This document shows, one piece after another, positions 1 to 7,344 of a stretch of DNA of 64,000 nucleotides. The notes under the pieces are model-generated. The model made no database searches. It was not told the DNA's origin and saw only the letters and a program-made list of their open reading frames with translations. This DNA comes from Arthrobacter sp. FB24 (GTDB taxonomy: Bacteria; Actinomycetota; Actinomycetes; Actinomycetales; Micrococcaceae): assembly GCF_000196235.1 (NCBI RefSeq), contig NC_008541.1, positions 248,001-312,000 of the forward strand, written 5' to 3'. The position numbers and the translations under genes are program-made. How positions within the stretch are numbered: the first letter of the stretch is position 1; each line of letters begins with the position of its first letter.

Positions 1-54
1 CAGGGACGTGGGAAACCGGACGTCCTGCGTGGTGATGGATGTGATGGAAGGCAT
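1..54 (-). CDS. L-fuconate dehydratase-like enolase-superfamily protein, N-terminal 18 codons (partial)
   Basis: Only the first 18 codons lie in the window; the gene continues past the left edge. The translation ends in DVRFPTSL, which resembles the conserved N-terminus of L-fuconate dehydratases and relatives (mandelate racemase subgroup of the enolase superfamily), where a DVRFPTS segment precedes the substrate-capping loop. The ATG follows a purine-rich stretch and lies about 40 bp downstream of a sigma70-like promoter on this strand. These enzymes convert an aldonic acid such as L-fuconate to the 2-keto-3-deoxy acid in the cytoplasm. The neighbouring GntR repressor and MFS permease share the same operator type, which fits an acid-sugar catabolic regulon. 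The exact substrate cannot be read from 18 residues. Confidence 0.6.
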   Translation of the reverse strand, partial: MPSITSITTQDVRFPTSL

Positions 55-94
55 GGATCTCTTCTCTCGGGCGATCTGAAAGGTGAAGTGATTT

Positions 95-140
95 CCTATA
101 TGAATTTCCATAATCATATATGAACTGTGATCCAGATCAA
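95..140 (-). promoter_or_regulatory. Promoter and operator for the leftward dehydratase gene (mirror copy of 1039-1087)
   Basis: Read on the minus strand, TTGATC (140-135) and TATGAT (118-113) form a -35/-10 pair with a 16-base spacer. A perfect palindrome TCATATATGA (114-123) covers the -10, and a second copy CCTATATGAA lies at 95-104. The reverse complement of 112-145 matches 1034-1067 on the plus strand at about 29 of 34 positions. The likely binder is the GntR repressor encoded between the two copies. Confidence 0.65.
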
Positions 141-150
141 GTACCGATGG

Positions 151-180
151 CAAAAAAGAACCCCGGCCGAGGGGCCGGGG
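151..180 (-). terminator. Rho-independent terminator of the GntR gene
   Basis: An 8-bp perfect stem, CCCCGGCC (161-168) with GGCCGGGG (173-180), is followed on the minus strand by TTCTTTTTTG. It lies 8 bp beyond the stop codon of the regulator gene and separates it from the leftward promoter. Confidence 0.9.
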
Positions 181-188
181 CGCTGGAC

Positions 189-917
189 CTAATCCACGAT
201 GTGCCGCCTGGGCGGGCCGCCATCCTCCAGTGGCGCCAGGTCTGCATGGTCTTCGAAGGCCTGGGCGAAGCGGGCAAACGAGTTCCGGATGTGCTCCGCC
301 ATGGCCGCTTCGGCCTGTTCGGGCTGGCATGCCTTGATGGCCTCACGGACGGCCGAGTGTTCGGCGACGGTGATGGCGCCGTCGACATCGGCCGGGTAGA
401 GGCGGAAGGTGTGCAGGTGGCAGTGCGTCTGCGCGAAGGCGTGGCGGACCACGGTGTTGCCGGCGGCGGCCAGGATCGTGTCGTGGAAGCGGGTGTCATG
501 GGCCACCAAGTCCTGCCGCAGGTCTCCCGAGGACGTCATGGCGCCGCGGAACGCCGTAATTTCTTTCTCGAGTGCGGCGGAGGGATTGGCCAGCCGGTCA
601 ACGGCTGCCGAACGCGCCGCCCAGGGCTCCACCAGCAGGCGGAACTCGAAGAGGGAGCGCAGTTCGGCCAGGTCCAGCAGGGGCGTGGTGCTGTAGCCTC
701 GGCCGGGGTTGTAAACCACCAGGTTGTCGCCTTCGAGCCGCTGCAGCACTTCGCGCACCGGCGTCTGCGATACGCCCAGGCTCCGCGAAACGGCGTCGAT
801 GTTGATCCGCGTGCCGGGCGCGATTTCGCCTTCGAGGATGGAGGCGCGCATGGACGAATACACATCGCTGACGGCTGCTTTGCCGCGGGAGATATCGGAA
901 GACTGACGTGGGGGCAC
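189..917 (-). CDS. GntR-family (FadR/FCD subfamily) transcriptional regulator
   Basis: A 242-residue cytoplasmic repressor-type protein. The N-terminal winged helix (about residues 15-85) contains the GntR signature around GTRINIDAVSRSLGVSQTPV followed by REVLQRLEGD. The C-terminal FCD ligand domain (about 95-230) shows the acidic/histidine set DTRFHD, AEHSAV and AEHIRN that binds a metal and a carboxylate effector in this family. The gene sits between two mirror-image promoters that drive an enolase-superfamily dehydratase leftward and an MFS permease rightward. It probably represses both and responds to an acid-sugar intermediate. The ATG at 917 gives the usual FCD regulator length. The effector is inferred, not visible. 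Confidence 0.9.
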   Translation of the reverse strand: MPPRQSSDISRGKAAVSDVYSSMRASILEGEIAPGTRINIDAVSRSLGVSQTPVREVLQRLEGDNLVVYNPGRGYSTTPLLDLAELRSLFEFRLLVEPWAARSAAVDRLANPSAALEKEITAFRGAMTSSGDLRQDLVAHDTRFHDTILAAAGNTVVRHAFAQTHCHLHTFRLYPADVDGAITVAEHSAVREAIKACQPEQAEAAMAEHIRNSFARFAQAFEDHADLAPLEDGGPPRRHIVD

Positions 918-1038
918 GCGCTGACCTCTTAGTGCTGGTTGGGTGTGTTGTTCGGGTGGGAGTCGCTGGGGGAATCATATTCCACCGGGCCATTCGCCGG
1001 GCATGGGGGTGTCGCTGCGCACGTTTTTTGAGGGGGAC

Positions 1039-1087
1039 TTGATCCGGATCACATTTTCTATATGATTAACCAGATTCCTATATGATT
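1039..1087 (+). promoter_or_regulatory. Promoter and tandem operator for the MFS gene
   Basis: TTGATC (1039-1044), a 16-base spacer and TATGAT (1061-1066) make a near-consensus sigma70 promoter. The decamer CTATATGATT occurs at 1058-1067 and exactly 20 bp later at 1078-1087, so two copies lie on the same helix face over and just after the -10. The left promoter (95-140) carries the same elements in mirror orientation. This is the expected target of the adjacent GntR regulator. Confidence 0.7.
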
Positions 1088-1161
1088 TGGCATCGATATC
1101 TTCGGTGTCTTCCCCCGGCGCCACAGGCGCCCGAAGCCATGTTCACGTCGAAGGAGACCAC

Positions 1162-2502
1162 ATGACTGCGCTCGGAAGTAAAGTTGCCAGTACGTCATCC
1201 CCAAAAAATCCCCGCCTCATGACCCGGAAGCGCTGGGTCATTATCTGGCTTGCCTTCATCGGGCTGAGCATCAACTACCTGGACCGCTCCAGCCTCAGTG
1301 TTGCGTTGCCCTTCATGGGCAAGGACTTCGAACTGACCGCCACCCAGCAGGGCCTGATCTTTGCCGCCTTCTTCTGGGCCTACGACTTCTGCCAGCTGGC
1401 TGCCGGTTGGTACGTGGATAAGGTCGGACCGCGCAAGTCGTTCTCCTTGGCGGCGCTCTGGTGGTCCGTGTTCACCATGGTGACCGCCGCGGCGACGAGC
1501 TTCTGGTCCCTCTTCGCGGCCCGCTTCCTCCTGGGCGTCGGCGAAAGCCCCGCGCCCAGCACGGCAGCCAAGGTGGTGGCCACCTGGTTCCCCGTCCGTG
1601 AACGGGCTTTTGCCACAAGCATCTGGGATTCGGGTTCCCGGGTGGGGGCCGTCATTGCGCTTCCCATCGTTACCCTGATCGTGGCGCTGACGTCTTGGCA
1701 CGCGGTATTCATCATCATCGGCATCGCCGGCGTGATCTGGGCGGCCGTCTGGTGGAAGGTGTACCGCAGCCCCCAGGAGCACCCCGGTGCCAACGCCGCC
1801 GAAGTGGCGTACATCGAAGAAGGTGGCGCCCGCGGCGAAGGCAGCGACGACGCCAACGCCGCCAAGCTGCCGTGGCGCTCGCTCTTCAAGTACCGCACCA
1901 TCCTCAGCATGATGTTCGGCTTCTTCTGCTTGAACAGCGCCATCTACTTCTTCATCACCTTCTTCCCGAGCTACCTCGTGAAGGAACGCGGATTCGACTT
2001 GCTCAAGCTTGGCTTCTTCGGTGCCATCCCCGGCATCTGCGCGGTGCTGTGCGGCTGGCTGGGCGGATACCTGGCGGACCGCGCGGTCCGGGCCGGGGCA
2101 TCCGTTACTAAGGTCCGCAAGACCGCTATCGCTGGCGGCCTCGCAGGTGGCTCGGTCATCATGTTTGCCGCCCTCGTGCCGGAAGCCTGGATGGCCCTGG
2201 CGCTGCTTTCCGTTGCCTACTCAAGCCTTACCGTCGCAGCGACCGGCATCTGGTCGCTACCCGCGGACGTTGCCCCGAGTTCCAAGCACGTCGGATCCAT
2301 CGGCGGACTTCAGAACTTCGCCTCCAACCTGGCCGGAATCTTCACCCCGATCCTCATCGGCGTGCTGGTGGACCAGACGGGTTCCTTCGTGGCCCCGCTG
2401 GCGGTCATCGGAGCCATCTCGCTCGTGGGTGCCGCCAACTACCTCTTCGTCATGGGCAAGATTGAACCCCTGAAGGTCAAAGAGCCCGTAGCGGTCGCAT
2501 AA
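1162..2502 (+). CDS. MFS transporter, anion:cation symporter (ACS) type, probable acid-sugar permease
   Basis: A 446-residue inner-membrane protein with 12 predicted transmembrane helices. The first helix ends in the NYLDRSSLSVALP motif typical of ACS/hexuronate-galactonate transporters, followed by the MFS loop motif GWYVDKVGPRKS. A central cytoplasmic loop (about residues 205-245) is charged. I chose the ATG at 1162 because an AAGGAG ribosome-binding site lies at 1151-1156; upstream in-frame codons overlap the operator. The gene has its own promoter with two GntR-type operator decamers. With the neighbouring L-fuconate-dehydratase-like gene, the likely cargo is a sugar acid such as L-fuconate or a galactonate-type acid; this is inference. 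Confidence 0.88.
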   Translation: MTALGSKVASTSSPKNPRLMTRKRWVIIWLAFIGLSINYLDRSSLSVALPFMGKDFELTATQQGLIFAAFFWAYDFCQLAAGWYVDKVGPRKSFSLAALWWSVFTMVTAAATSFWSLFAARFLLGVGESPAPSTAAKVVATWFPVRERAFATSIWDSGSRVGAVIALPIVTLIVALTSWHAVFIIIGIAGVIWAAVWWKVYRSPQEHPGANAAEVAYIEEGGARGEGSDDANAAKLPWRSLFKYRTILSMMFGFFCLNSAIYFFITFFPSYLVKERGFDLLKLGFFGAIPGICAVLCGWLGGYLADRAVRAGASVTKVRKTAIAGGLAGGSVIMFAALVPEAWMALALLSVAYSSLTVAATGIWSLPADVAPSSKHVGSIGGLQNFASNLAGIFTPILIGVLVDQTGSFVAPLAVIGAISLVGAANYLFVMGKIEPLKVKEPVAVA

Positions 2503-2512
2503 CTGCAGAAAG

Positions 2513-2544
2513 GGCGGCGGCAACCCGGACAGGTTGCCGCCGCC
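2513..2544. terminator. Bidirectional stem-loop between convergent MFS and pfkB-like genes
   Basis: A 13-bp perfect stem, GGCGGCGGCAACC (2513-2525) with GGTTGCCGCCGCC (2532-2544), and a 6-base loop. It lies just after the MFS stop codon and before the end of the convergent kinase gene. No strong U tract is present, as is usual in high-GC actinobacteria. Confidence 0.75.
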
Positions 2545-2597
2545 TGACGCGTCCGCTGCTGAGGCGGAACGAGGGCAAGCAGGACGTCCGCGGCCGG

Positions 2598-3560
2598 TCA
2601 CGGTGCTGTGTTGGCGAGCTCAGCCTCCAGTCGTTCCACGTCGGCCCGGTGGCAAAGTTCGGTGGCAGGGGTCATGACGGTGGCACTGCCGGCGGCCACG
2701 GCGGCCCGGAACGCCGCGTCCAGCGGTTGCCCCTGCGCGAGCCGGAGCACAAAAGCACCCAGGAAACTGTCGCCGGCCCCCACCGTGCTGACCACCGGCA
2801 CCTTCGGCACCGTTAGCCGGATGAGGCCGGACTTCGACGCGAGCAGGGCACCGGACTCGCCGAGTGTCAGGGCGACGTGTTCCGCCGCCCCGTCAGCCAC
2901 CAGGGCGGATGCGGCGTCCACCTGGCTCGGCTCAGTGTCGAGGGCGGCACCGAAATGGGTCCCCAGCTCGCGGAGGCTCGGTTTAACCAGGAACACTCCC
3001 GCAGCCAGCGCCTCGGTGAGTGCCGGCCCGGAGGCGTCGACGACGCAGTGGGCACCGGCCTGACGTGCCAGGCGGGCAACCCGCGCATAGAAGTCGTCCG
3101 GGACTCCCGGCGGAAGGCTGCCGCTGGCCACCACGTAGCCGCCCATCGGCATGGAAGCGGCCACAAGGTCCAGGCAGGCCTGCCACTCCGGTTCTTTGAG
3201 CTCCGGGCCTTGAAGCACGAACCGAAACTGTTTCCCGGTGGACGTCTCATCCACGGTGAAGTCCTGGCGGGTGCTCCCTTGGATGGGGACCACCAGCGTC
3301 GGGATGCGCTCCGCTTCGATCAGCCGGCGGTAGGCTTCCCCCGTGGGTCCGCCTGCGGTGTACACCGCCAGGGTTTGTCCGCCCAGGCGCTGGATTACCC
3401 TCGCCACGTTGATGCCGCCGCCGCCCGGGTCGAGGCGGCTCGCGCCGCACCTGAGCTTATGGCCGCTGCTGACCTGCTCGGTTGAGGTGCTGATGTCCAA
3501 TGCCGGGTTCACCGTCAGGGTGAGAATCGGCTTACTGCCCAACTGCTGCGAGGCGTCCAT
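2598..3560 (-). CDS. pfkB: PfkB-family 6-phosphofructokinase/hexose-phosphate kinase
   Basis: A ribokinase-fold sugar-phosphate kinase of 320 residues. The N-terminal segment NPALDIS, the substrate-binding signature GGGGINVARVIQRLGG and the C-terminal anion-hole/catalytic motif STVGAGDSFLGAF are all intact. The sequence LRC...DPGGGGINVAR closely resembles E. coli Pfk-2 (PfkB), so phosphorylation of fructose 6-phosphate is likely. 1-Phosphofructokinase or tagatose-6-phosphate kinase remain possible. I chose the ATG at 3560; an upstream ATG at 3641 would add 27 low-complexity residues and overlap the divergent dedA gene. The only ribosome-binding sequence is a weak GGGG. There are no fructose PTS genes nearby. 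Confidence 0.85.
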   Translation of the reverse strand: MDASQQLGSKPILTLTVNPALDISTSTEQVSSGHKLRCGASRLDPGGGGINVARVIQRLGGQTLAVYTAGGPTGEAYRRLIEAERIPTLVVPIQGSTRQDFTVDETSTGKQFRFVLQGPELKEPEWQACLDLVAASMPMGGYVVASGSLPPGVPDDFYARVARLARQAGAHCVVDASGPALTEALAAGVFLVKPSLRELGTHFGAALDTEPSQVDAASALVADGAAEHVALTLGESGALLASKSGLIRLTVPKVPVVSTVGAGDSFLGAFVLRLAQGQPLDAAFRAAVAAGSATVMTPATELCHRADVERLEAELANTAP

Positions 3561-3631
3561 GGCCCCAGCATAGGAGACGCCGGGACCTGAAGGGCTGACG
3601 GCAACCCGTCCCAACTGCCACACTGTTGCTG

Positions 3632-4267
3632 ATGCAGGCATTCTTCGACGGACTCCTCAACGCCAGCCCGGTACTGGTGGCCTGTGTTGTGTTCGCGTTC
3701 GTTTTCGCCGAGGACGCCCTCTTCATCGGCTTTGTCATTCCCGGCGAAACCGCGGCGGTGGTGGGAGGTGTAATCGCAGGCAAGGGCAGCATCCCGCTCG
3801 CGGCGATGATTGCCGTAGTGGTCTCCGCCGCGATCCTGGGCGACACGGTGGGGTACGAAATCGGCAAGCACCTGGGCCCCCGGCTGATGTCGCTCAAGAC
3901 CTTCGACCGGAAGCGCCACCAGCTGGAGAAAGCCCAGGAGTTCCTGAAGCGGCGGGGCGGTCCGGCCATCTTCCTTGGCCGCTTCACCGCCTTCTTCCGC
4001 GCCGCGATGCCGGCACTGGCCGGCTTGAGCGGCATGCCCTACCGGCGCTTCGCGCTGTGGAACATCACCGGCGGCGTGCTGTGGGGGAGTCTGTTCGTGA
4101 CACTCGGATACCTTGCCGGGAACCTGTACGACGAAGTGGCACGCACTGCCGGAAGTGCCGCTGCCATCGTTGTTGCCGCAGTGGCAGTTGGCGTGCTGGT
4201 CACATGGCGGATCCGCCGGCATCGGCAGTCGACGGCTGCAGACAGCAGCGCGCATCCACAACGGTGA
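3632..4267 (+). CDS. DedA family membrane protein
   Basis: A 211-residue integral membrane protein with about five hydrophobic segments. The DedA/SNARE-associated core is visible: the acidic FAEDALFIGFVIPGE segment near the N-terminus, then FLGRFTAFFRAAMPALAG, the conserved FxGRFxPxxR-type re-entrant loop. DedA proteins are flippase-like scramblases for undecaprenyl phosphate or phospholipids and affect membrane homeostasis. The start at 3632 leaves 71 bp to the divergent pfkB-like gene, and no Shine-Dalgarno sequence is visible, so leaderless translation is possible. Confidence 0.85.
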   Translation: MQAFFDGLLNASPVLVACVVFAFVFAEDALFIGFVIPGETAAVVGGVIAGKGSIPLAAMIAVVVSAAILGDTVGYEIGKHLGPRLMSLKTFDRKRHQLEKAQEFLKRRGGPAIFLGRFTAFFRAAMPALAGLSGMPYRRFALWNITGGVLWGSLFVTLGYLAGNLYDEVARTAGSAAAIVVAAVAVGVLVTWRIRRHRQSTAADSSAHPQR

Positions 4268-4324
4268 CCCCCAAGGCGGCAACTCCTTACCAAGGTTGAC
4301 TGGGCAGCGGAGGCGCGGGTGGTC

Positions 4325-5893
4325 CTAGGCCGCGATGAATAGGGCCCAGTCGGGGAAGGGGTCGGCGGGTAATGGTGGCCCGGTCTCTCCGGGACCGGTG
4401 GCGCCGGTGCTTCCCTCCGCGCCGGCGGGTAGGTCCGGCCAGTGTGGTGGTTCCCATTCCGGTACCCATCCCGGGTCGTCGTCCTCCACCGCGGGGTTTT
4501 CGCCCGCGGGCTCCGCGCCGGCGGGTAGGTCGGGCCAGTGTGGTGGTTCCCAGTCCTGTTGTTCGCTGGGGTAGGAGCGTCCTGCGGGTGAGATCCAGCG
4601 CGGTGGCTGGTCCCGGGTGGCGTCGACCGGCGTCCATGCTGTGGTGTGTTTGAGCCGGTGGTGCTTCGGGCATGGCTGGCCCAGGTTGGTGATGTCGGTG
4701 CCGCCACCTGCGGACCAGGCCAGCAGGTGGTCCGCTTCGTTATCCAGGGAGTGGTTGTTGCAGCCGGGAAACGGGCACCGGCCGTCCCGAAGCCGCAGCC
4801 ATTGGCGCATCGCTTTCGGAACCGGGTAGCTGCTGCGTCCGATCTCCAGCGGCGCCCCGCTGCGCGGGTCGGTCAGCACACGCAGGAACGATCCGGCGCC
4901 CTCGCCGAGAAGCCGGCGGGCCATGGACGGCGGAACAGGACCATACCCGTCCAGGGTGGCCGGTTCCGTCCCCGCGCCCAGCAGCGACAGCACCGGGACG
5001 GTCACCAACACCTGCGCCTTCGGCGACGGAACACCTTCGGCAATGCCTGCGATGAGCCAGTCAGCGGCGACGTCCGCGCGGAGCTGGGTCAGGGTCCGGG
5101 ATTCGGCCGGGCCCTGCAGGGCACGCGCCGCGTCCGTGGCACGGGCCCACACCCCCGCTGCCACATCCGCACTCACATAGGCCGAGAGCCAGGCCATGCC
5201 GTCCCGGTCCGGGGCATAGTCCAGCCGGCGGTCCGTCACGGCCTTGCGGTGGCGTGCTTCGAGGCTGACCGGATGGTGCCGCTCACGCCAGCTGCGCGCC
5301 TTGGCCCGGAACCTGCCCGGCACCAGCTCCCCGGCCGGGCAGCCCCGCGCAGCAAAGGGAGCTTCGGGGTCCAGGAAATGCCCCTCCAGGGCAGCAGCCG
5401 CGACCGGGTCCAGACCGGACGTCTCATCACACATCACCCGCGCATGCTGCCACGAAATGCCCCCCGACCGCAGCGCGGACAGCGTCAGCGGCAACCGGGT
5501 GGTCAGGATGACTGAGTCCGCCAGTAACGCCGCTGCCGATCTTTCACTCACCGTCAGGACACAGGCCACCTCCGCCGTGACCGCCATGGCTCGGGCGGTG
5601 CGCTCCTGCGGGGAAACGGCCGGGGCCGTCAAGGCCGCGGCAGCGCGGACGTACCCGGCGGCGAAGTGCACCTTCAGCGCGGCCAGCATGGCCTCCAGGC
5701 CACCCACTCCGGCCAGGCCGTCCAGGCACGCGTCCGCCTCGTCCCGCAAAGGATCAGCACCAGACGAGGCCAGGTTCCCGGCGCCGTTCCCGGCCCCGCG
5801 GCCGGCCCCGCAGCCGGCACACGCAGCCAACGCAGCAAGGGAAGCCCCCATGGCCTCCAACGTCTCCGCAACCGCCTTGCCGTCCATACCCAC
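4325..5893 (-). CDS. DUF222 / HNH endonuclease domain protein (13E12 repeat type)
   Basis: A 522-residue actinobacterial protein. The N-terminal two thirds is the DUF222 domain (about residues 30-330). The C-terminal part holds an HNH nuclease fold with zinc cysteines: CPFPGCNNHSLDNEADH, then HLLAWSAGGGTDITNLG and CPKHHRLKH. Members are numerous and mobile in Micrococcaceae and mycobacteria, and their substrate is unknown. The C-terminal tail carries a direct repeat of EWEPPHWPDLPAGAE, visible in DNA as two near-identical stretches near 4422-4456 and 4518-4552. Upstream lies 375 bp without a convincing gene, which fits an insertion-prone locus. Confidence 0.85.
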   Translation of the reverse strand: MGMDGKAVAETLEAMGASLAALAACAGCGAGRGAGNGAGNLASSGADPLRDEADACLDGLAGVGGLEAMLAALKVHFAAGYVRAAAALTAPAVSPQERTARAMAVTAEVACVLTVSERSAAALLADSVILTTRLPLTLSALRSGGISWQHARVMCDETSGLDPVAAAALEGHFLDPEAPFAARGCPAGELVPGRFRAKARSWRERHHPVSLEARHRKAVTDRRLDYAPDRDGMAWLSAYVSADVAAGVWARATDAARALQGPAESRTLTQLRADVAADWLIAGIAEGVPSPKAQVLVTVPVLSLLGAGTEPATLDGYGPVPPSMARRLLGEGAGSFLRVLTDPRSGAPLEIGRSSYPVPKAMRQWLRLRDGRCPFPGCNNHSLDNEADHLLAWSAGGGTDITNLGQPCPKHHRLKHTTAWTPVDATRDQPPRWISPAGRSYPSEQQDWEPPHWPDLPAGAEPAGENPAVEDDDPGWVPEWEPPHWPDLPAGAEGSTGATGPGETGPPLPADPFPDWALFIAA

Positions 5894-6268
5894 AGCATGA
5901 CAGCAGGGTCTGACAAAAACCCGGCATCAGGGTTGCCCTGGCACACACCGCCGGAAGCGCCGCCACCTCGCCGCGTGCCAACCTGACATCCGTGGCCCGG
6001 CCGCTGCAGGAAATGGGCGCACGGCGCTCCAGTTCTGCGGCTGGCGGACTGGCGGACAAGGAAGCACTGGAATCAACCCATGTTGAACTGGCCACCCGGC
6101 CGCTGGTCAGGGGCTCCACTGCAGCCCCCGCCACCTGATTTCTTCCGCAGCGTGCCGAACATTACACCACTTCGACTTAGTTCGTTGTGGTGTATCGGGA
6201 ATAAGGGTGCGATGGTGTAGGTTGCATTCCCGTCAGGGCAAGAACATCAGAAAAGAGAAACACCCAAA
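5894..6268. other. Intergenic region without a confident gene
   Basis: The stretch before the DUF4193 gene. A plus-strand open frame 5914-6138 is free of stops and has GC-rich third positions, but it lacks a plausible start before a short internal ATG and resembles nothing I recognise; it may be a gene remnant. The 3' part (6140-6268) is AT-richer and carries the palindrome listed at 6163-6194. Confidence 0.5.
6163..6194. promoter_or_regulatory. Inverted repeat upstream of the DUF4193 gene
   Basis: TACACCAC (6163-6170) and GTGGTGTA (6187-6194) are perfect 8-bp arms separated by 16 bases, about 75 bp before the GTG start. The size and spacing suit a dimeric repressor or activator site near the promoter. 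The regulator is unknown. Confidence 0.4.
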
Positions 6269-6571
6269 GTGGCAACCGATTACGACGAAGTACGATCCGA
6301 CGTCAAGGAATCCCAGGAGAACTCCCTGGAGGCGCTCCAGTCCGCCAACGCCCCCGACGCGCGAAGCGTTGTCCGGGAACTGGATGAGACCGACGCCCTC
6401 GATGACGGCATGGTCCCCGGCGGCGAGTTCGTCGCCGAGGAACTGGTAGTCCAGGTCATCCCGCAGGCACAGGATGAATTCACCTGCTATTCCTGTTTCC
6501 TGGTCCGGCACCGGTCCCAGATCGCCCGCGAAAAGAACGGCCACGCCTATTGCGTTGAATGTGAAGGCTAA
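6269..6571 (+). CDS. DUF4193 family zinc-ribbon-like protein
   Basis: A 100-residue acidic protein of a family found almost only in Actinobacteria. The N-terminal half is negatively charged (LDETDALDDGMVPGGEFV). The C-terminal half holds a likely zinc site, CYSC followed by an RHR segment and CVEC at the end. The GTG at 6269 is preferred; the ribosome-binding sequence is a weak AAGAGAAA. Function is unknown in the family. The gene is followed by a strong stem-loop, so it is probably monocistronic and separate from the urease operon. Confidence 0.85.
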   Translation: MATDYDEVRSDVKESQENSLEALQSANAPDARSVVRELDETDALDDGMVPGGEFVAEELVVQVIPQAQDEFTCYSCFLVRHRSQIAREKNGHAYCVECEG

Positions 6572-6582
6572 GGGCCGCCGCG

Positions 6583-6614
6583 CCGTCTCCCGCCGCCCCT
6601 GAACCGGGAGACGG
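6583..6614 (+). terminator. Stem-loop terminator after the DUF4193 gene
   Basis: A 10-bp perfect stem, CCGTCTCCCG (6583-6592) with CGGGAGACGG (6605-6614), and a 12-base loop. It lies 11 bp after the stop codon and before the urease promoter region. There is no U tract. Confidence 0.7.
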
Positions 6615-6685
6615 GCCCCGGAAATCTCGCGGAAACGTGACCGGCCTACTGTGGTTACACAAGCAGTACGTTGAAGGGATTTTCG

Positions 6686-6988
6686 ATGCATCTGATGCCC
6701 CGTGAGCAGGAAAAGCTCATGATCGTGGTCGCCGCAGACCTTGCCCGGCGCCGACAGGCCCGCGGCCTGAAGCTGAACTTCCCTGAATCCGTGGCAATCA
6801 TCAGCTACGAACTGATCGAGGGCGCCCGGGATGGGCGGACAGTCGCCGACCTCATGAGCTACGGCACCACGCTGTTGACGCGGGACGACGTCATGGAGGG
6901 CGTGCCGGAAATGATCCACGACGTCCAGATCGAAGCCACGTTCCCGGACGGCACCAAGCTCGTCACTGTCCACGATCCGATCCGATAG
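6686..6988 (+). CDS. ureA: Urease subunit gamma
   Basis: A 100-residue small structural subunit of nickel urease (urea to ammonia and carbamate, cytoplasmic). The N-terminal [20 protein letters not shown] and the [20 protein letters not shown] segment are family hallmarks. The ATG at 6686 gives the standard 100-residue length and follows a GAAGGGAT ribosome-binding site; the longer frame from 6671 would start within that site. It is the first gene of ureABCEFGD, with 8 bp to ureB. Confidence 0.97.
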   Translation: MHLMPREQEKLMIVVAADLARRRQARGLKLNFPESVAIISYELIEGARDGRTVADLMSYGTTLLTRDDVMEGVPEMIHDVQIEATFPDGTKLVTVHDPIR

Positions 6989-6996
6989 GGCAGGCC

Positions 6997-7344
6997 ATGA
7001 TTCCAGGCGAGTATGTTCTCGGATCCACGCCCGTGGTGATCAACGCCGGACGCGACGCGATCGACGTCGTCGTTGTTAACACCGGTGACCGGCCCGTTCA
7101 GGTGGGCTCGCACTACCACTTCGCTGAAGCGAACGCCGCCCTTGCGTTTGACCGCGCCGCTGCCTACGGCCGCCGGCTGGACATTCCGGCGGGCACTGCG
7201 GCCCGGTTTGAACCGGGGGACAGCAAGACCGTCCGGCTGATCGAGCTGGCGGGCAGCCGCGAGGTGTACGGCCTTAGCAACGCGGTCAACGGCACGCTCG
7301 ATGCCGGCAATGCCCGGCAAGAAGCGAAGACGGAGGCCAAATGA
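6997..7344 (+). CDS. ureB: Urease subunit beta
   Basis: A 115-residue beta subunit. The canonical start MIPGEY and the motif [17 protein letters not shown] are present, as is the [17 protein letters not shown] segment near the C-terminus. It packs with UreA and UreC in the (alpha-beta-gamma)3 complex. The stop overlaps the ureC start by 4 bp, so translation is coupled. Confidence 0.97.
   Translation: MIPGEYVLGSTPVVINAGRDAIDVVVVNTGDRPVQVGSHYHFAEANAALAFDRAAAYGRRLDIPAGTAARFEPGDSKTVRLIELAGSREVYGLSNAVNGTLDAGNARQEAKTEAK

Noticed and set aside
120..932. Long plus-strand open frame over the GntR gene
   Set aside because: It is the complement of the well-supported regulator and translates to low-complexity Gly/Val/Arg-rich sequence without domains.
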